Positions 1-11,600 of a stretch of 64,000 bases of DNA are shown here, one piece after another (positions within the stretch are counted from its first letter, which is position 1; every line of letters begins with the position of its first letter). The stretch is from contig JAOTOM010005150.1 in the NCBI GenBank assembly GCA_034440615.1, positions 411,501 through 475,500 on the forward strand, in the 5' to 3' direction. The notes beneath the pieces are model-generated. The model saw only the letters and a list, made by a program, of their open reading frames with translations, did not search any database and was not told the DNA's origin. The translations under genes and the position numbers were made by a program. This DNA is from Ashinkailepas kermadecensis (taxonomy: Eukaryota > Arthropoda > Thecostraca > Neolepadidae).

Positions 1-2159
1 GTCACGTCACTTGGCGACCTCATCCACCATCAAGGAAAACTAACACCAGTACCACATCTGTATTGGTTCGAACCGTTCCCAGGTGCCAGCGAAAGGTGTT
101 CCACAACGATCGGCAGTTGTCTAGCATGGTCTGAAACTTATCCAGGTCTCGAAAGGGCTCGATCAGTTTCACCGTGAACGAGGTCACTGTCACCACGCCC
201 GTTGACCTAGACCTAAAGCCCGTCTAACATACACGACCTTGACACCGGGTAAGTCTCTCGAAGTCAAAGGACGAGCACTTATCGCAGACTCAACGCAACA
301 ACCTCGAAGAGCAGACATCCAATACAATACTGCTGCTGTGTCGGGGAAGTAGTGACGTCAGAATGGACCAGCCGAGTACGGCGACGGGGTCGAGTTCAGT
401 TTCCAGTCCAGGAACTATGGAACCACAGATCCGACAACCATGTATCGGGGAAACAGAGGACGCTGGTCAGATAGGCAAACATAATCTGAAGCATGTCCGA
501 CTGGAGATGACGTGAAGCGTTGAGACGACGTCCGCGTTCCCACACGCTCAGCAGACAGTCGGCATTGCATGGATATTGCCGCCTCGTGCGCCACACAATG
601 CAATTCGGTGGCGTTGTGTGGCGCACGTTGTTGATACGTCGTGGTCACCCAAACGGTGACATACGCTCTGGCAGCCCGGATCGCGATGTTTCCTATTCCA
701 TTTGATATTTATTTATTTATTTATTTCACGATACATGCCCTCCACGCGTAGTGGCTGCCCGGTGTTGTGTTGCTATCCGGACAGTCAGATACGCGTGTTG
801 CTTGAGGTACTGGAGACCAGACATAAGATGTGTGTGCGTAGTTGAACAGTCTCTGGTGCAGGCTCAGCCAACTTTCCAGGACTGAATACAAAGTGAGTGC
901 ATGTGAGCAGCAACATCGAATGTTGCTTGGATTGGAGCCACATGCATCACCTTGTGAAGCTGAAGTATGTTAAGAATGTTGCGCAGAAGCCAGCACTTCT
1001 GTCACAATTTCTGGCAGCATACGGAATTTAACTATAAAGTAGCATGTATGACATTGCATAGTGTTCATCACCACGAATCACGTCACAACTTACATACCTT
1101 CGAAGCACTATGCTAAAATATCACAATTGTTCATGTAACTGTCTTGATTGTCCGCAACGTGGATCGCAACAGGATACGAAACATACTTTCATAAATAATG
1201 TGACTGCAAGTGTCGTTGGCGTCTATTTTGCAAGGACGTTGCTGGTAGCTTCGGCTAATTATAAAATGACGCCTGAGTATTAATCGAAGCTGATTTTAAG
1301 AGTCGAAATATTTGAATTACAGATGAGTGATCTTAATATTGTATCAAACCATCAATTATTTTTGTATCAGGTCCCTATAGTCTACATGCATGTACAGCGT
1401 ATGAAGAATACTCTGAGTACCCATCTGATAATCAACAGTAATGGACTTAATATGGTACTCACATCAAACAGGTAGTACCTAAGATGCTCTGAGTGTTGAC
1501 ATGCGCACTGGATGGGAGGGTGGGCGAAATCCGTCTACCCTCCTGTTTTTCGGCGATATCTCATGCACAGGCGGGGATATTGTCATGAAACATTGTGACT
1601 TTGTTACAAATTGATTAGCACATCTCACGAAGCAAATCGAAATCAGCTGGCAAATAAAGGAACTGCAAGGGTGCAGTCGACTGACTGGCCGGTATCCGAC
1701 CGCCCTCCCGCCGAAAGTTAAAGTCAGACGTTTCGTTGATGCGGTAGCACGGCGGCGATCTGTAGCGACCGATATGCACCTCATTTGATCTTGAAGGCTA
1801 GGTCATAAAGCTAGGGTCGTGAAGCTTATTCTAAAGGCGGTATGCCTTTGGCGCATGCCTCTAAAATATACTTATCTCCCAAGTTTATTCTGAAATGAGT
1901 TCACTACGACCGTAAGCTACCCTCCAAATATTGTTCTTAATTTTGTTTCTAGCTTCAGTAGTTTCTAGGATCTTAGGGGGGGGATGAATCATCCCATCCG
2001 ACATATGTGACGTCATTGCTACGAGGTTTTTAAATCGATGGTAACCACTAAGTGAAATTATTAAATTAGGCTGTAAATGCTTCTCCTGCGATAAAAAAAA
2101 TCAGTTTTGTCTATGGACTATTATTACTAGTATTTTGCAACCAAGAACCCATTACTTGA

Positions 2160-2260
2160 AACTTGTCCATTGGGCTGAGCTGAGTTGAGTTGGGCTGGGT
2201 TGGTTCGTGTGGGGTTGAGTTGGGTCGGGCTAGGTTAGGTTAGGCGGGTCGAGTTACATT
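2160..2260. repeat. Degenerate TTGGG/TTAGG-type pentamer tract, left arm
   Basis: Repeated GAGTTGGGCT, GGGTTG and AGGTTAGG motifs occur with a 5-bp period. The right-arm counterpart is at about 41378-41455. Confidence 0.6.
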
Positions 2261-2326
2261 AATACATTAATGTACTATATTATTTAATACAACGAAGAAT
2301 GGCTCTTAGATGCTCCTGGGTTTTAG

Positions 2327-2560
2327 ACATTGCGTGTAAAGAAAGCATACGACCTTCAATATACCAGGAGGTGCTGAGTTGACATCAAAAGTAACGTTAA
2401 GGATTATACATTATTACTCAACGTTTCGGCCAGGTGCCATCGTCAGGAGTCCCCTGGCCGAAACGTTGAGTAATAAAGTATAATCCTTAACGTTACTTTT
2501 TATGTCAACTCAGCACCTCCTGGTATATTGAAGGTCGTATGCTTTCTTTACACGCAATGT
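2327..2560. mobile_element. Foldback (long hairpin) element, left arm only
   Basis: The sequence is a near-perfect inverted repeat with arms of about 110 bp, running from ACATTGCGTGTAAAG to CTTTACACGCAATGT around a short loop near 2436-2452. It sits in a left-only insertion of about 290 bp (about 2277-2565). The right arm has the empty site at about 41355-41366. AATGTACTA on both sides of the insertion looks like an 8-9 bp target duplication. Confidence 0.75.
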
Positions 2561-2851
2561 ACTACATTAGCTAATTTTCGGTTAAATCAGTTCAACCCCG
2601 TTGGGAGCGTAATGGTTTGGATCGATTTTGAACATACTAACATTGTAGGGGCTGGTGTACATCTGGCATAAAACATTGATTGTAAAACACTATATACTTC
2701 TTTCATTTCGTGGCAAGCATATCGAACACTAACAAAATGCGGAAAACGCTTGACACGCAGTTGTTTTGGACCACAAAGCACGTGTCATTTCTCCACGCAC
2801 GTCAGTCGCGCACTGCCTGACTGGCGCGATTCGCAAGACTAGGAGCTGCCT

Positions 2852-3017
2852 CTATTTGAAGATGGCAGCACCATCGCCGGGCTCGGTGCGTAACACGACA
2901 GTGTCCAGGTCCACGTCCCCGGCGGCCGATCCGCCCGCGTAAAACTGGGACTTGAGCTTGTCGATGAACTCCTGCACACGGTGCCCGGGCACCAGAGCGA
3001 CGGCACAGCCGCCCCAT
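2852..3017 (-). CDS. GALK2: GALK2 exon G (terminal), left copy
   Basis: The 166-bp terminal exon encodes [20 protein letters not shown] to [11 protein letters not shown] and a TAG stop. WGGCAV is the glycine-rich GHMP motif 3. The acceptor region (GAACCAG|ATGG) is next to a 47-bp array whose units repeat the junction. One residue differs from the right copy (L/F in VVLRTEP). Confidence 0.93.
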
Positions 3018-5622
3018 CTGGTTCGAGGCGGATACAAGGCGTCAGTCATACAGCCCACCCCCACCCCAACTGAGGCGAGACGGATACAAGGCGTCAGTCA
3101 TACAGCCCACCCCCACCCCATCTGAGGCGAGACGGATACAAGGCGTCAGTCAGACACAGTCGTACCATCTGAGGCGAGACGGATACAAGGCGCCAGTCAG
3201 ACACAGCATCACCATCTGAGGCGATACGGATACAAGGCGTCAGTCATACAGCCCACCCCCACCCCATCTGAGGCGAGACGGATACAAGGCGTTAGTCAGA
3301 CACAGTCGTACCATCTGAGGCGAGACCGATACAAGGCGTCAGTCAGACACAGCATCACCATCTGAGACGAGACGGATACAAGACGTCAGTCAGACACATC
3401 TGAGGCGAGACAGATACAAGTACACCTAGGAACACCAGACATATAGGCCACACATACTTGTGTTCTATGCGTACTTCCATGTGTACTAGTATTGTGGAAT
3501 AGCAAAGTAAAATAAAGCTTCAAACATCTGGGAGAAGTTCCCCCCCCCCACCACCCTGCCTTCAGAACCTTAACGTCACATACACTATAACGTAAGACTC
3601 CCTTAACGGAAATATACACTTGCCAAAAAACTTGCTTGCAAAATCCACTCGCTTTAAAGCCGCACAAGTGCACCATGGTATGGCACACCTCTAATCACAC
3701 TCATCCCCCCCCCACATACACAGCAATGGATTCCCGCCAGCAAACTCATCCAGACACAGGTACATCCGAGCTAAATAAATGCAGAGTTGGGAAACCCAGC
3801 CTGTGCGGGACACATCTTCTTTCCCAATATATACAGGGAAGGCAAACATTGAGATGCATGCACATGTATCTAAGGCTTTCGAGAAACAATGTTTTTTTTT
3901 AATATGGCGGGAGTTGAGTCCGAGGGAGCCCCTTGAAGAATACACCCCTGTGCAAACCCATTGCCACTAACTGTCGAGCCAACCACCAGGAACCGCGGCC
4001 TATCCCACCCACCCATCACCATCTGCCTCTCAAGAACCCCCGGGACTAACTCCAAGAAAACTTGTGACTGGTTGTCTCGACACTGGGGATTAGCTTCCTG
4101 AACACTTTACGCTGGTTTCCTGGGCACCCATCGCTGGTTCCCTTGATACTCGGAATCGAGGACGAGTAGCCTCGGGGCCGGTTGTCTGGACGATGCCGGC
4201 CAGGTTTGCGCTCACCCTGCGCCAGTGAGGCGTGTTCCGTACGCCACGCCCTCCGCCAGGCGACAGATGGTGTCGAGCCGCTCGTGACTACATTGGTACA
4301 GCTCACGACACGAGGCGTGACTCTCGTTCATCAACTGACCCATCTTGGTGAGGGCATCCTGGCTGCCCGACTCGCACACCGACCGGAAGGCAAGCACCCG
4401 TCCGGCCTCTGCCGGCAACCACACGCTGTCAGAGACTGTCGCCCGTCCGGCCTCTGCTGACAACCACACGTTGTCAGACTGCTGCCCGTCCGGCCTCTGC
4501 CGGCAACCGCACGCTGTCAGAGACTCGTCCGTCCGGCCTCTGCCGGCAACCACGCGTTGTCAGAGACTCGTCCGTCCGGCCTCTGCCGGCAACCACACGC
4601 TGTCAGACTGTCGCCCGTCCGGCCTCTGCCGGCAACCACACGCTGTCAGAGACTGTCGCCCGTCCGGCCTCTGCCGGCAACCACACGCTGTCAGAGACTG
4701 TCACCCGTCCGGCCTCTGCCGGCAACCACACGCTGTCAGAGACTGTCGTCCGTCCGGCCTCTGCCGGCAACCACACGCTGTCAGAGACTGTCACCCGTCC
4801 GGCCTCTGCCGGCAACCACACGCTGTCAGAGACTGTCGCCCGTCCGGTCTCTGCCGGCAACCACACGCTGTTCGAGACTGTCGCCCGTCCGGCCTCTGCC
4901 GGCAACCACACGCTGTCAGAGACTGTCGCCCGTCCAGCCTCTGCCGGCAACCACACGCTGTCAGAGACTGTCGCCCGTCCAGCCTCTGCCGGCAACCACA
5001 CGCTGTCAGAGACTGTCGCCCGTCCAGCCTCTGCCGGCAACCACACGCTGTCAGAGACTGTCGCCCGTCCGGCCTCTGCCGGCAACCACACGCTGTCAGA
5101 GACTGTCGCCCGTCTGGCCTCTGCCGGCAACCACACGCTGTCAGAGACTGTCACCCGTCCGGCCTCTGCCGGAACCACACGCTGTCAGAGACTGTCACCC
5201 GTCCGGCCTCTGCCGGCAACCACACGCTGTCAGAGACTGTCGCCCGTCCGGCCTCTGCCGGCAACCACACGCTGTCAGAGACTGTCCCCCGTCCGACATC
5301 TGCGGCAACCACACACTGTCAGAGACTGTCACTTGTTGATCCCTGTCAGAGAACGTCCCCTACCGGTACACCTTTCAAAGCCGCTGGCATCCGTTGCACG
5401 CTGGCAGCTCATTGCTAGCTCGTGCATCCTGGAATTACAGTTTTGCACGCGAAATGTCGGCTGGCCAGGCAAAGGCAGACACGAATCCCAGGAGCAGATC
5501 CAGAAATCAGGACAAGGCATTTCGAGAGGATGATATTGTATTACCGGGTGACAAGACTCGTCGCATCGGACTAAGTTTGCCTTCCTCCCAACTTGCCCTG
5601 TTATCTGGATGCATATCAATGC

Positions 5623-5661
<39 letters not shown>

Positions 5662-8600
5662 GTTCACCTAAAAAGAACGCACAATATGCATTTGTTAAGC
5701 TCTTGTTTCCAGCTCTCGCAGCGTGCCTCTCTGTTGCTCGATGTGACTGAATAGTAACCAAGTGGTTGTATATGCTATCTAATAGTTGTAACGTTTCGCC
5801 TGTCTGTACTGACATTTTCTTGGGCGCTGCATGACCACTGCAGTCGATGCGCTCCTAAACCCCAATAAACAAACAAACAATACGGACATTTCCAGGAACA
5901 GTATGTACACCGTCACATATGAAGCAGATCAACGAGGCAATGCATGAGTTACCAATGAATGGTACAATTATAAGCTAAGGCAGCAGTATCGTCCAATTTG
6001 AGTCGGTCGATCATATTCACTTCATACACAATTCAAGGCGCAAAGCGTCACTTTGGCCTAAATGCTGGTGAAACATATTCCAAGACGTCCGGACACCATC
6101 ATGTCCCTGTTGGTTATTGACGGTACGCCAGTGCAAGCCGATGATTGGCGCCTCCTTTGTTGTTTTTTTTGTCTTTGGTTCTTTTCATTGGCGAGTATGA
6201 TTCTGCACGAGTATGTTCTCCACTAGGTCCCGTCTAGTCAGGGTGTGGTCGTGGACGGTCCTTGAATGTATGAGTGAAGAACCAGAATGGAGGCGACACG
6301 TGAGGCGACGCGATAATGACGCAGTGGAATGGACAAGGTAGCAACCGTTTTTGCTGGAGTTTGCAGCATTCAGATTGATTGACATTTGTAGGCATACACT
6401 GCCTGCAAGTCTGCACACTCCGAATGTGCAGGTCATTGGTGACCTGCACATTCGGTTTCTTGTGCTCGGTATCTTTTCATGACGAAAGACGATGTGCGTG
6501 TATTTTGTAGTAAATAATTAATCGAATGGAGTCGACCTCATTCACTGGGGCTACGTGACTTTGATGATATGTTTGATGCACCGACGTTACCATTATCATG
6601 ATTGCAAGGTGCCAGGTTAATGGAAATGCGGAAGATGTTGAACACGATACGAGGAGCTAATGTCAAGAAACGTCCGGGCATAAATTCGGATGAACAAACC
6701 TTGCCAACGACAAAGAGTAATAGACGATCTCACTTAGCCTAATTAAACCCATGTCAGCCATTGGGTGCGGTCTTGGCTTTGACACATCCACACATTGTGA
6801 ACTTGACTTTGTGTTCGCCAATCATGAATATATAATCGCAAAGCAGATTGATTGGCGCTGCATGACCACTGCAGTCGATGCGCCCCTAAACCCCAATAAA
6901 CAAACAAACAAACAGCAAAGCAGACTGTGTTGCCTCCGAGTGTTACGTTCGATAGGAAGTGTCCAGTTAGGACAGTGTGCTGACAGAACAAGTTGCTATG
7001 TCTTAAACCTTTGAAGCCTAGGCAATATGCTGTCTTAAGCCGTCTTAAGGTGTCCTAAGGACTTGATAAAAATGCGAGCATACACTAAGCATTGCGGCAT
7101 TCAGCAGCTAATTAAACCTTCATTTGTCGTACACTGAACAGCATAACAAGTGCCAGTGGCATAGCCAGTGCTAGATCATAATATGAGCTTAACAATTTCG
7201 CCTGCACAGTACTGACACTACACTCAACTAACTTTGTAAGTGTTGCCACGTAGATGCTACTTGTGTCCATGCACGGTGGACCTTAGCATTTCGTTTGAAG
7301 AAAGCCAGGACCCACACGTGTTTGGCACTGCAAATCTGCATGGGATTCCGTTACTCACCGAGGCCTTGGACTGGTCAATTTTGCAACACAAGTCGCTGAG
7401 TCTAAACATGGGCCACAATCCGATGTCAAACGTCTTCCGGCGACGCACTGACCTTGGAACACGTGCAGAGCCCTCTGCAACAGTCTGAACTCTGTGATGT
7501 GCCGTGTGTTGGGGCTGAGGGTGATGTCGTCCAGCTGCGACTCGGTGATCCCCAGCTCGTGACAAATCTACCGGTGCAGGTCCGGTCAAGTCAGGTCAGA
7601 TCATCCACTCTCTTTATGTACGATAAAGTGAGGCCCTTGCTAAGTACCCAGCTCGTGGAAAATCTACCGGTGTGGGTCAGGTCAAGTCAGGTCAGATCAG
7701 CCATTGCCTTGATATACAATACGCTGAGACCGTTGACATGTACCCAGCTGGTGATTCATCAAACGGCACAGAGCAGGTCAGGTCAGCTAAGGTCAGGTCA
7801 GGTCAGCTAAGATTACTTGATGCGTGGGAAGAGTAGCCATGTGGTGGGTGAAGCCAGCTAGGTTTCTGATGTCAACATGCTGTTACATCGCAACAACATC
7901 CGACAGGTCAGGTCAAGTCATCGGCGCTGCAACAGCTGCATCAGTGTCTCCACGCATCGGTTGGCAGCGAATACCAACAAGGATCAGACAGTGTTCGGAA
8001 ATTTAGACCCAATCAAGGTTGTCGTGGCTTCTTCGAAGTCAGCAGCCCGGTCAAACCACACCCACTGGCGGATCCAGGGGAGGTTCATGTCGGCCATGCC
8101 TCCACAAATCGCGAATAGGGGGAGCCAAACAAACATTTCCTCCCAACCCAACACATGGCTATTGCTACACAAGCAGAGTCTGATGTCTCAGAACTCCTCC
8201 CTAACCTGCTGGAAAATAGCCATCGCAAGCTGAACTGTGCCTGGGTCAACAAGTGTTGTGCACATGAAGGGAAACCGATGGGTCCGTGCCGGTGGCATCC
8301 ATACAGCTACCAATTCTGAAACTGGCATTTAGGTATATCATAGCAATGCATTCATGCAAATAATCGTAGATGTTTGAGACGGTTGCGATCATCGTTGTTG
8401 AAACGGTTGAGACGATATTTTTCACTGGAAAAATACATTGATAAGTACTCTATTTTTACAATGTTAATATAGTGTGGCCAAAATTCGAGAGCTTTATATT
8501 TTTGATGGGATTTTGTGCACTCGGACTTAGATGAGCTTTGTGTCGAAAATTGCTCTGTCTCAAAGTCGACCGACCGGCTTTGCCTTCGCCAAACCGATCG

Positions 8601-11600
8601 GTTGGATCCGCCTCACCAAACTGACGGTCTGGATCCGCCTCTGGCCACATACGCATGCTAATTTTATGGCGTACTTGATGCAAACTGTATTTTATTAGGT
8701 TGCCCTCGGATTCCAGGGTGTTCTTCGGTGTAATAATTCGCTGTAGATTTAACGACGGGGTTTTGTCTCATTGCTCGGAATACATCGAGCTTTCTGTCTT
8801 TGGGGCAGTTCAAGGTCCTCCAACTTTGGTCCAACCCTGCCAACAATTTCACTGTTTAACATGAAGGACTGCGTGTCAGTCTCTCTAATCAGATTTAGCT
8901 ATTTGCAGGTTTTTCCCGAGGCACACAATAAAAAATGAACCGTAATAATGATTTAACTTAGCCAACAATCAAGTCATGTGATATTTCAATATTGGCACTT
9001 CACATTCGCCGTCGTTGGTTTGTTTTTTGCATACCCACCTCCTTCTTTGTGTAGGGTTTCTGGTGCAACACTGAGAGCACCAGTTCAGCCATTTCGTCCA
9101 GCTGCAGCTCGAGATTCCTCTGAAGATCGCCAAGCCTCCGATACTTGGCCCACTCGAGACCGCGACTCTTGGCTAGCATCTGACGAAGCGCACAGCAACC
9201 GTCAACCACCAACACCCGCCACATCCGAGTGTGGCGGTCAGAGCAACCGGCAACCACCACCACCCGTCACATCCGAGCTGTGGCGGTCGCAACAACCGTC
9301 AGCCAACACCCGTCACACCTGAGCTGTGGCAGTCGCAACAACCGTCAACCACCACTACACGGTACACCCGAGCTGTGGCGGTCACAACAACCGCCAGCCA
9401 CCACCCTTCACACCTGAGCTGCGGCGGTCACAACAACCGTCAGACCACCACACGACACACCCGATCTGTGGCGGTCACAGCAACCGTCAGCCACCAACAC
9501 CCGTCACACCCGAGCTGTGGCGGTCACAACAACCGCCAGCCACCACCCGTCACACCTGAGCTGTGGCGGTCACAACAACCGTCAACCACCACCACCCGGC
9601 ACACCAGAGCTGTGGCGGTCACAACAACCGTCAACCACCACCACACGGCACACCTGAGCTGTGGCGGTCACAACAACCGCCAGCCACCACCCGTCACACC
9701 TGAGCTGTGGCAGTCACAACAACCGTCAGAACACCACACGACACACCCGAGCTGTGGCGGTCATGGCAACCGTCAACCACCAACACCCGTCACACCTGAG
9801 CTGTGGCGGTCACAACAACCGTCAACCACCAACACCACTCACTCCCGAGCTGTGGCGGTCACAACAACCGTCAACCACCACCACACGGCAAACCCGAGTT
9901 ATGATGGTCACAGTAACCGTCAACCCCAACGCCCGACACACCTGAGTTGTGGCGGTCAACCGGAGGACGAATCGTGGACAAGTGATGAGGCCCGGTAAGG
10001 TCAGCAGGCGAAGCGGCTGAACGGAACAGCGAGGCTACTGATGCTACGCATGTCACAGGTGCAAGCAAAGGAAAAGAAGCACGAACACACAAAAGGACGA
10101 AGTCCCGAGCTCTGCAGACATGAGCCACAGGTTTGGGCAGAGGGAAGGCATCACGAGATATGGCGGAGGAAAATAGTAACAATATCAGGCAGAAGATATC
10201 CGTTAAGAGGTAAGGTCGAATACGACAGTGACGAGGTGAGGAGATAATATTATGTACTGAGGATGACAGTGATGCACGATATTTATTTGGTACCTCACCA
10301 CACTGAGGGAGGAGATGCAATAGTTTTGCTACAGAAGACCGGCTCCGGCTATCTAGGTACATTGCATCCGTCCTCTTCCATTCTGGAACAATCATAAAGT
10401 AAAAATCCCGTGGTAGCGCTACCCTAGGATCTGATCCTACTGGCAAAACTAGGCAGAAAAGCGCAACTTCGAAATTGTATTCCTCAAATCGGTAGGTGCA
10501 CCCATCGTGGTGGGTGGTGAGGAAACATCACCACCCCTGGTGGGTGGTCACATGTCCTAGGTAACATCCCGGACTCGGGCACGAGGTGAACCCCCTGACC
10601 TGGGGGTAACCATGCAGCATCTCATTTCTGAATTAGGCGGTGAGCGGGAACCCTGACCTGGGTAGCCATGCAGCATCCCATATCTGAATTAAGCGGTGAG
10701 GGGGCACCCTGACCTGGGTAGCCAGCCGACACTCCATGACGCGCCAGTTGAAGTCAGAGGAGGCCGCCTTGTTCTTCTCCGCCAGACTGTTGGCGATCAC
10801 GAAGACTGCGCCCGGCGGCAGCGTCACGTCGTGCGCGCGCAGCGGGCTGAACTCAATCAACCTGGCCGTCCCTGTTGCAAGTCACAGACCCACTTCAGTA
10901 CTGGGGGTCGTGATCAAACTGTCATCAAGCAGCTGAACAGCAGCATTGCCCGGCTACAAAGTTATGCAGAAGTGAGCACAAAAACTGTAAGCCTTCCGTT
11001 GAGGCGAGAGGTGCTGGTGGCCGGTACAACAGTCAAACGTGATCCAAACAGTACATTTGTCTTGAATTTTTGTCGACAAAATGGATTGAGCGTCTCGTTC
11101 CTAGCAGCAGCTATTCAGAACTGCAAAGCATGCCGGCGTAAACATTGCACTGAAATGTAACAACTTCGTCTGCTACTCGGGACCACCTTGTGCTGCATGG
11201 AATCCCACAGCCATTCGCGAGTTATTTGGTTTTCGCATATATTCCCTCGGGTCGGTTGAACTTCACCATACCGTTATCGTTCGCGTGTACATGTTGCTGA
11301 AGAGTCTGTGTGTCCTTAAATAGCTTTTACATTGACAGCAGCGTCTTTGATGACTTGAGTTGGTCCATCTATTGCAATGAAAATATGCTCAAAATTCCAT
11401 GTATTGGCACCAGCCACAGCACAAAACAAACACCCTGCTTTTATCAAATGCAATGTTAATAACGGCTGCCAACGCGGAGCTTAGCATTGACTCACTTCGG
11501 ACATTAGTTTATGAATACGAGACAGTTTGTCTAATTAACGGGTCCATTAAGCGCAGGCAATCATGCCACGGAGGCGGGAATTGCTACATCCTGGTCGATA

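Larger units (their letters stand above)
1..2851. other. Region 3' of left GALK2 copy: no recognised gene
   Basis: The region contains no convincing coding sequence. It holds a short conserved frame shared with the right arm (396-626 minus), a fragment of a dispersed G-rich repeat (about 1490-1570), a degenerate GGTTG/GGTTA pentamer tract (2160-2260) and the foldback element. Confidence 0.6.

Noticed and set aside
4409..5331. CRISPR array
   Set aside because: Units are contiguous without unique spacers, and the context is a split animal gene.
4345..5418. Long plus-strand open frames (up to 357 codons) reading [15 protein letters not shown] repeats, and their right-arm mirrors
   Set aside because: They are antisense or other-frame readings of the 45-bp splice-site array. 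A stop-free 45-bp unit automatically gives long frames on several strands.
9231..9998. 255-codon frame rich in [11 protein letters not shown] repeats
   Set aside because: It lies entirely within the 49-bp minisatellite of GALK2 intron C-D on the non-coding strand.
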